A program made the translations under genes and the position numbers. This document shows, in pieces, positions 59,500-64,000 of a stretch of DNA of 64,000 bases. Every line of letters starts with the position of its first letter. Position 1 is the first letter of the stretch. The stretch is from the NCBI GenBank assembly GCA_964557005.1, contig CAZKYI010000002.1, positions 248,001-312,000 on the forward strand, read 5' to 3'. The notes under the pieces were generated by a model. It was not told the DNA's origin and made no database searches. It saw nothing but the letters and a program-made list of their open reading frames with translations. This stretch comes from JBECKS01 sp964557005. Its GTDB lineage: Bacteria; Pseudomonadota; Gammaproteobacteria; Pseudomonadales; JBECKS01.

Positions 59500-59554
59500 C
59501 AAACAGTTCCTGAGCGACCAAAGTATGTTGGCGCCAGAATAGGGGCGTTAAAAG
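59492..59554 (+). repeat. attC 18 (degenerate)
   Basis: GCACATAAC ... GCGTTAAA; the ends are complementary to the cassette but the middle lacks clear pairing arms, so folding into an active site is doubtful. Confidence 0.72.
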
Positions 59555-59585
59555 TCTCTTTTACTCTTGCAATGAATATAATAAT

Positions 59586-59602
59586 GGTATAATTTATATA
59601 CC
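59586..59602. promoter_or_regulatory. promoter and operator of the first BrnTA pair
   Basis: TATAAT (59588-59593) is a perfect -10, inside the inverted repeat GGTATA/TATACC (59586-59602), which ends at the toxin ATG. Binding of BrnA would block the promoter, as known for BrnTA systems. Confidence 0.7.
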
Positions 59603-59767
59603 ATGCATGTATTTGAATTTGACAGCAAAAAAAGCCAATCCAACAAGGATAAACACGGAATCGACTTTAAACATTGGTCTGCTGTTATTACCTATCGCGA
59701 TGACAATATAAGGATTATCTCTGTCAGGCGATCTAGAGAAACAGAGGTGGCAATCTATGAAAGCTAA
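59603..59767 (+). CDS. shortened BrnT-like toxin, 54 aa (cassette 19)
   Basis: ATG 59603 to stop TAA 59765-59767, 54 aa: MHVFEFDSKKSQSNKDKHGIDF, then directly RIISVRRSRETEVAIYES. Normal BrnT is about 90 aa; the block between DF and the C-terminal IISARRA-like strand (D-P...EERF..G....RLLVV) is missing while both ends are in frame. It overlaps the brnA-like gene by 11 bases, in another frame. It could be an inactive relic with a live antitoxin, or a minimal toxin. Too short for standard ORF cut-offs. Confidence 0.7.
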   Translation: MHVFEFDSKKSQSNKDKHGIDFKHWSAVITYRDDNIRIISVRRSRETEVAIYES

Positions 59768-60014
59768 AAATCTTGATAAAAAATTTGATGATAATAAATC
59801 TGACATCATTGGTGATTTAGATTTATCCACAATAAGACGCCCCAACCAAGAACAAAAAAGGGTTAACGTCGATTTTCCAATTTGGATGATTGAGTACCTT
59901 GATAAAGAGGCGGCTCGATTGGGTGTTACACGTCAGTCAATTATAAAAGTTTGGTTAGCAGAGCGTTTAGAGCAATCAACTTTTAACAAGGCAAAGCACA
60001 CGGACGCAGCATAG
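59757..60014 (+). CDS. BrnA/CopG-type antitoxin (cassette 19)
   Basis: 85 aa, ATG 59757. RVNVDFPIWMIEYLDKEAARLGVTRQSIIKVWLAERL is the ribbon-helix-helix of BrnA/CopG antitoxins. The frame continues through the R'' box of attC 19, so the last residues (NKAKHTDAA) are attC-encoded. Partner toxin is the shortened BrnT upstream. Confidence 0.85.
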   Translation: MKAKNLDKKFDDNKSDIIGDLDLSTIRRPNQEQKRVNVDFPIWMIEYLDKEAARLGVTRQSIIKVWLAERLEQSTFNKAKHTDAA

Positions 60015-60041
60015 CTGCGCGGTTGTTTGCGGCGTTAACTA
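59979..60041 (+). repeat. attC 19
   Basis: ACTTTTAAC ... GCGTTAACTA with arms CGGACGCAGC/GCTGCGC; complementary to TTAAAAGT. Confidence 0.9.
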
Positions 60042-60077
60042 CTGATTGAAGCTGGCATCTTGCAAATAATCATAATA

Positions 60078-60094
60078 TAACTACAATGTAGTTA
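60078..60094. promoter_or_regulatory. operator of the second BrnTA pair
   Basis: Perfect inverted repeat TAACTACA-A-TGTAGTTA (60078-60094) that includes the first base of the toxin ATG and overlaps the TATAAC -10 candidate at 60076-60081. Confidence 0.72.
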
Positions 60095-60387
60095 TGGATG
60101 ATATTGAGTTTGAATGGGATTCCAAGAAAAATTTAGCAAATCAAAAGAAGCATAAAGTTTCTTTTGAAGAGGCTAGAACTATATTTACCGATCAATTCGC
60201 TCGAATCATTGCTGATCCTGAGCACTCAGAAGATGAGGATAGGTTTATCCTTCTTGGTACCAGTATCCATTCTCGCCTTTTGGTTGTCTGCCATTGTGTA
60301 AGAGAGGGTGAGAAAATTCGTATCATTTCAGCACGTAAAGCAGATAAACAAGAACGTAATCTTTATGAGGAATTCCGCCATGCGTAA
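60094..60387 (+). CDS. brnT: BrnT toxin (cassette 20)
   Basis: 97 aa, full length. EFEWDSKKNLANQKKHKVSFEEARTIFTD, EDRFILLGTSIHSRLLVVCHCVREGEKIRIISARKADKQERNLYEE is the BrnT (DUF497) fold. A ribonuclease toxin that BrnA neutralises. Overlaps brnA by 8 bases. Confidence 0.94.
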   Translation: MDDIEFEWDSKKNLANQKKHKVSFEEARTIFTDQFARIIADPEHSEDEDRFILLGTSIHSRLLVVCHCVREGEKIRIISARKADKQERNLYEEFRHA

Positions 60388-60589
60388 ACATTATGATTTT
60401 ACAGACTCAAAGCCAAACCCATATGCAGCCAAGCTCAAAAAGCAAATAACGATTCGTCTTGACGGAGATACAATTGAGTATTTTAAAAATATGGCCGAAG
60501 AAAAAGGTATTCCATATCAAGGCTTAATCAATATGTATCTAAGAGATTGTGCCCAGTCTCATCGTGACTTAAAGCTGCAATGGCAATAA
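60380..60589 (+). CDS. brnA: BrnA antitoxin (cassette 20)
   Basis: 69 aa from ATG 60380. QITIRLDGDTIEYFKNMAEEKGIPYQGLINMYLRDC is a ribbon-helix-helix with the flexible C-terminal tail of BrnA. The overlap with brnT implies co-translation. Probably represses from the operator at 60078-60094. Confidence 0.93.
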   Translation: MRKHYDFTDSKPNPYAAKLKKQITIRLDGDTIEYFKNMAEEKGIPYQGLINMYLRDCAQSHRDLKLQWQ

Positions 60590-60592
60590 GGG

Positions 60593-60653
60593 TAGTTAAC
60601 AAGTTAAATTACATGGACGCAGCAAAGCTGCGCCAATATTTTAAGGTTATGGT
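60593..60653 (+). repeat. attC 20 (last)
   Basis: TAGTTAAC ... AGGTTATGG; arms GGACGCAGC/GCTGCGCC are good but the 3' box reads AGGTTAT in place of GCGTTAT. No further attC is seen, so this ends the array. Confidence 0.82.
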
Positions 60654-60775
60654 ATGGTAAAGAAATTGAAAAAGATTTATAACCATTCCATGTTTCGGAC
60701 AACTTCAAGTTTCTGCTTTTATGCACAAGCATGTGAGCTTATAGTTTGACCACATGAAAGTTCACTGGATATGAG

Positions 60776-61144
60776 ATGCTTTTAAAAAACATGACACAAA
60801 TCATCGCGATTGTTGGAGGGCTGCTGACCGCAGGGTTTGTTATTTACGCAGCAGGAGACGCGGAATCCGGGTCGCTTCCCTTTTTGGTTATCGCCATCGT
60901 GTGGACAGTTTTGCCCTATGTGGCGCTTGTGTTGCTTGCTCGGCGTGCATTCAGTTGGCGTTATTGGCCAGCTACCCTGGTTATTTCTACCCTGGCGGTT
61001 ATGGCTTTTGGGCTATACTTTTTCTGGCTCGGCTTTTTTGCATATCCAGATCCTCAAAGCGGATGGTTATTTATAATCCTGCCCTTTTACCAACTCGCTT
61101 TTACAGGTGTACTTCTTGTTGCTGGGATGATTCTAAATAGGTAG
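60776..61144 (+). CDS. small membrane protein after the array
   Basis: 122 aa, ATG 60776 (ATG 60771 is out of frame). Four hydrophobic segments (IIAIVGGLLTAGFVIYAAG, LPFLVIAIVWTVLPYVALVLLA, WPATLVISTLAVMAFGLYFFWLGF, LFIILPFYQLAFTGVLLVAGMIL). No family recognised. It lies 120 bases beyond the last attC, so it may be a former cassette that lost its attC or a chromosomal gene. Confidence 0.65.
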   Translation: MLLKNMTQIIAIVGGLLTAGFVIYAAGDAESGSLPFLVIAIVWTVLPYVALVLLARRAFSWRYWPATLVISTLAVMAFGLYFFWLGFFAYPDPQSGWLFIILPFYQLAFTGVLLVAGMILNR

Positions 61145-61202
61145 GCGGCTGGCCGTAAACGGATGAAGGCGGTTGAATCTGGAATATCCACGACAAGGCT
61201 CT

Positions 61203-62711
61203 TCATTTCCTGTCCAAGGCTCTGAAACTAATCGCTTCGGCCAGATGTTTTTGTTCGATGTGCTCAGAGCCTTCCAAATCGGCAATAGTGCGTGCGACTT
61301 TCAAAATGCGGTGATAGGCACGCGGCGAAAAGTTCAAACGTTCCATCGCCTGATTTAAAAGTTGCCTGCTTTCAGTTTTTAACTGACAGTGTTGTTCAAG
61401 TTCCTTGTTTTCGAGTTGTGCATTATTTTTTTGTTGGCGAGTTTGTTGCTTTGCATGGGCACGAATAACACGTTCACGCACAGCACTGCTGCTTTCTCCT
61501 GCCGCTTTGGTTTTGTCAGCGCTTAGAAAATCCTCTTTGGCAAGCATGGGCACTTCAACGTGTAAATCGATGCGATCAAGCAGGGGGCCTGACAGTTTGG
61601 CGCGATAGCGTTGTACCTGATCGGGGCTGCAACTGCATCGTGCAGGATTGCCGTAATAACCACAGGGACAAGGGTTCATCGCAGCAATCAGCTGGAAATT
61701 GGCAGGAAAGCGTACTTGCCTTGCAGCGCGGGAGATGTGGATTTCTCCTGATTCCAGCGGCTCTCGCAGCACTTCCAATACCTTGCGATCGAATTCGGGG
61801 AATTCGTCGAGAAATAAAACACCATGATGCGCAAGTGAGATTTCACCCGGGCGCGGATTGGAGCCGCCACCCACCAAAGCCACTGCCGAAGCTGTGTGAT
61901 GCGGATTGCGAAAAGGCCGACGCTGCCAATGCGTATGCAAGCCACCTTTCTGATGAATGGAATAAATGCTGGCGACTTCAATGGAAGCCTCGCTGCCGAG
62001 TTCAGGCAGTATCGAAGGCAGGCGTGAAGCGAGCATGGTTTTGCCTGTACCAGGTGGGCCAATAAAAAGCAGGTTGTGCAATCCTGCGGCGGCAACTTCG
62101 AGCGCACGTTTGGCACGTTCCTGCCCACGCACATCGGCCAAATCAAACAGAATGGGCGCAGGCGGTGCGACATGCTGTTGGGCTGCCACCTGTAAATTGA
62201 TTTCGCCTTGCAAGTGATTGCACACTTCCAGCAAGCTTTTACCTGAAATTACACATACCTGTTCAGGCAAACACGCTTCGATGACGTTACGCGGTGCAAC
62301 ACAAATATGGCGTTGTGCCTGTTTGCAGGCGATGGAGGCAGGCAGTACACCAGAGACAGCACGAAGCTCACCAGACAATGCAAGTTCACCGAGAAATTCA
62401 GTCTGCAAAAGCTGTTCAGTTTCAATTTGTTCGGAAGCCGCGAGTATGCCGAGCGCAATGGCCAAATCGTAACGTCCGCCTTCCTTGGGTAAATCGGCAG
62501 GTGCAAGATTGATGGTGATTTTTCTGCGCGGAAATTCAAAACCTGAATTGATAATCGCACTGCGTACTCTGTCTTTGCTTTCGCGCACAGCGGCTTCGGG
62601 CAAGCCCACAATCGACAGAGAAGGTAAACCGTTGGTGAGATGAACTTCGACAGTAACGGGGAGCGCTTCAATACCACACAGCGCACGACTGTGCACAATC
62701 GCGAGTGACAT
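61203..62711 (-). CDS. comM: YifB/ComM-family AAA ATPase (Mg-chelatase-like)
   Basis: 502 aa. N-terminal LonC-like domain (VEVHLTNGLPSLSIVGLPEAAVRESKDRVRSAI), Walker A GPPGTGKTMLASRLP near residue 220, and Mg-chelatase features HHTASAVALVGGGSNPRPGEISLAHHGVLFLDEFPEF and MNPCPCGYYGNPARCSC (zinc-like cysteines). ComM is a helicase for branch migration during natural transformation. This suggests competence, which would match cassette exchange. Confidence 0.95.
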   Translation of the reverse strand: MSLAIVHSRALCGIEALPVTVEVHLTNGLPSLSIVGLPEAAVRESKDRVRSAIINSGFEFPRRKITINLAPADLPKEGGRYDLAIALGILAASEQIETEQLLQTEFLGELALSGELRAVSGVLPASIACKQAQRHICVAPRNVIEACLPEQVCVISGKSLLEVCNHLQGEINLQVAAQQHVAPPAPILFDLADVRGQERAKRALEVAAAGLHNLLFIGPPGTGKTMLASRLPSILPELGSEASIEVASIYSIHQKGGLHTHWQRRPFRNPHHTASAVALVGGGSNPRPGEISLAHHGVLFLDEFPEFDRKVLEVLREPLESGEIHISRAARQVRFPANFQLIAAMNPCPCGYYGNPARCSCSPDQVQRYRAKLSGPLLDRIDLHVEVPMLAKEDFLSADKTKAAGESSSAVRERVIRAHAKQQTRQQKNNAQLENKELEQHCQLKTESRQLLNQAMERLNFSPRAYHRILKVARTIADLEGSEHIEQKHLAEAISFRALDRK

Positions 62712-62823
62712 GCTTGAATCCTTTTATGTGAGTTGCTTCCCTGTGTCGTCCATTCTAATGATATTTGGCATGGGAATGAAGTGTTAGTATGGGTGAATAC
62801 GTTGTTAAGTGAGAGACAGAAAC

Positions 62824-63150
62824 ATGGCTTTGATTATTTATATTGAACACGATGGTACAGAACATGAAGTTGATGTCAGCAACGGCGACACGCTGATGGA
62901 AGGCGCAGTGGCGAATGGTATTCCTGGTATTGATGCCGTGTGTGGTGGTATTTGTGTGTGCGGAACCTGTTCCTGTTATATTGATAAGGAACAACAAAAT
63001 AGTTTGGGTGTACCGCCAGCGAAAGGGCAGGAACTTGAAACGCTGAATGAAGTGTTACACAGAAAAGAAAACAGCCGTTTGGGTTGCCAGATTCATGTGA
63101 GTGACATGATGGACGGATTGCGCGTACATTTGCCGCCAGAACAACAATAA
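62824..63150 (+). CDS. adrenodoxin-type [2Fe-2S] ferredoxin
   Basis: 108 aa from ATG 62824 (ATG 62809 is an alternative); SD GAGAGAC is modest. The cluster ligands are in the pattern C-x5-C-x2-C in VCGGICVCGTCSCYI with the fourth Cys in LGCQIHVS. This adrenodoxin/putidaredoxin type supplies electrons to P450s. Located far from cyp51 in the window but on the same replicon, it is a plausible partner; the match is inference. Confidence 0.9.
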   Translation: MALIIYIEHDGTEHEVDVSNGDTLMEGAVANGIPGIDAVCGGICVCGTCSCYIDKEQQNSLGVPPAKGQELETLNEVLHRKENSRLGCQIHVSDMMDGLRVHLPPEQQ

Positions 63151-63180
63151 TTTTTAAACGGAAAATTTTGCGGGTGCAGC

Positions 63181-64000
63181 ATGAAACTTTTTGAAAGCGT
63201 TCACAGCGCAGCCGACTACATTATCGAATTTACTGAAAAAAATATTCGTTTGGGCATTCCTTTGGGTTTGGGAAAACCCAATCAACTGGTGAATGCCTTG
63301 TATCAGGCTGCCTGCAAAGACAGCAGCATTCAGCTCACCATTTTCACTGCGCTTTCACTCGATAAACCCAAAGGAAAAACAGGTTTGGAGAGTCGCTTTC
63401 TGAATCCCTTTGTCAACAGAATTTACGGCAACTATGTGCCGCTGGATTACATTGCGGCGATTAGAAAAGGAACACTGCCAAACAATATTCAAGTACATGA
63501 ATTTTTTGTGCGACCTGGTGCCGAGCTTGGCAATCGCTATGTGCAACAGCAGTATATGAGCACCAATTATACCCATGCAGCACGGGATATAAATTTGCAC
63601 AAAGTGAATGTGTTGGCACAAACCTTTGCAGAAAAAGTGATAGATGGTAAACGCTGCTACAGCATGTCAAGCAATCCCGAAGTGTCGCTCGATTTATTGC
63701 CACTGGTTGAGCAGAGAAAGCGTGCGGGCGAGAAAATTCTGGTGCTTGGGCAGGTGAATCAACAACTGCCTTTTATGGGGAATCATGCACTGGTCGATGA
63801 AAGCAAGGTTGATGTATTGGTGAATGATGCTTCATGCCATACCGATTTGTTTTCGATGCCTAACATGCCCGTGAATATGACGGAATATTTTGTGGGTTTG
63901 AATGCTTCCTGCCTTGTAAAAGATGGCGGCACTCTACAAATTGGTATTGGTGCATTGGGCGATGCTTTAACGCACACCTTGCTTGTGCGTGATAAATATA
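63181..64000 (+). CDS. acetyl-CoA hydrolase/transferase family protein, 3' end missing
   Basis: At least 273 residues, open to the window end with no stop, from ATG 63181. LGIPLGLGKPNQLVNALYQAACKD near the start, FVRPGAELGNRYVQQQYMSTNYTHAARDI and KDGGTLQIGIGALGDALTHTLLVRD fit the acetyl-CoA hydrolase/4-hydroxybutyrate CoA-transferase superfamily. The catalytic glutamate region is probably beyond the window. It follows the ferredoxin gene by 30 bases on the same strand, possibly in one operon. Confidence 0.82.
   Translation, partial: MKLFESVHSAADYIIEFTEKNIRLGIPLGLGKPNQLVNALYQAACKDSSIQLTIFTALSLDKPKGKTGLESRFLNPFVNRIYGNYVPLDYIAAIRKGTLPNNIQVHEFFVRPGAELGNRYVQQQYMSTNYTHAARDINLHKVNVLAQTFAEKVIDGKRCYSMSSNPEVSLDLLPLVEQRKRAGEKILVLGQVNQQLPFMGNHALVDESKVDVLVNDASCHTDLFSMPNMPVNMTEYFVGLNASCLVKDGGTLQIGIGALGDALTHTLLVRDKY

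Larger units (their letters stand above)
45120..60653 (+). mobile_element. chromosomal integron: intI, attI, 20 cassettes
   Basis: A divergent intI, an attI site at about 46452 and 20 attC sites in consistent orientation; nearly every attC begins with a base string complementary to the first bases of its own cassette. Cassette bodies and cargo: 1 46453, DUF-like; 2 46835, no ORF; 3 47176, GS-rich peptide + membrane; 4 47829, VOC; 5 48304, nuclease-like; 6 49365, DUF4345; 7 49815, hypothetical; 8 50369, restriction-modification; 9 52599, two small; 10 53178, HEPN-like; 11 54101, coiled coil; 12 54682, membrane; 13 55034, membrane; 14 55499, unclear; 15 55830, restriction-modification; 16 57945, hypothetical; 17 58458, no ORF; 18 58823, YefM/ParE; 19 59548, BrnTA; 20 60035, BrnTA. 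Inserted beside rep. Confidence 0.93.

Overview
The window looks like a chromosome segment of a gammaproteobacterium of moderate G+C. The housekeeping order supports this: tkt-epd-pgk-fba, rpiA-ilvA, fau-6S RNA-zapA-TIGR02449-ygfB-pepP-ubiH, COG3014-ycfL-lpoB, a pilU-type ATPase, rep and comM. No rRNA, tRNA or CRISPR array was seen. The genus cannot be fixed from sequence reading alone.

Layout. (1) 1-2.7 kb: the 3' part of a GmrSD-like (DUF262/DUF1524) nuclease gene overlapping a DpnA-like adenine methyltransferase gene, probably a defence locus. (2) 2.8-4.3 kb: a thioredoxin-like gene and a PF10118-type metal protein. (3) 4.3-10.6 kb: a TetR regulator divergent from a seven-gene operon. The operon encodes a clear CYP51 sterol 14alpha-demethylase, a cycloeucalenol-cycloisomerase-like membrane protein, an EBP-like (sterol Delta8-Delta7 isomerase) membrane protein, an exported HbpS/GlcG-like protein, a 3beta-HSD/NSDHL-like dehydrogenase, a MAPEG protein and a cyclic-nucleotide-binding protein. 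(4) 10.6-18.2 kb, minus strand: pilU, a large exported protein of unknown function, and an operon of hydroxyisobutyrate-dehydrogenase-like, aldehyde dehydrogenase, two SDR and carboxymuconolactone-decarboxylase-like genes. A 31-bp palindromic operator upstream of the CYP51 operon recurs with the same length and half-site spacing upstream of this second operon, so one TetR protein probably controls both. (5) 18.3-45 kb: central metabolism, envelope lipoproteins, 6S RNA, cell division, ubiquinone, a mobile mystery protein A/B (HTH + Fic) pair, hydrolases, TatD, acyl-CoA dehydrogenase, cytochrome c5 and Rep.

(6) 45.1-60.65 kb: a chromosomal integron. The integrase gene intI is on the minus strand with a LexA box over its promoter, followed by attI and 20 consecutive gene cassettes, all read on the plus strand, each ending in an attC site. 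The cargo includes two complete Type II restriction-modification systems (one with an HTH fused to its cytosine methyltransferase), a YefM/ParE pair, two BrnT/BrnA pairs (one with an internally shortened toxin), a PD-(D/E)XK-like protein, a candidate HEPN protein, a VOC protein, several small membrane proteins and two cassettes without a convincing ORF. (7) 60.7-64 kb: a membrane protein, comM, an adrenodoxin-type [2Fe-2S] ferredoxin and the 5' part of an acetyl-CoA hydrolase/transferase gene.

The most novel candidate system is the bacterial sterol-modifying regulon of regions 3 and 4: three or four enzyme types of the eukaryotic post-cyclisation sterol pathway in one operon, with no squalene epoxidase or oxidosqualene cyclase in the window. 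Modification or catabolism of acquired sterols is therefore as plausible as biosynthesis. The second is the defence-rich integron array.
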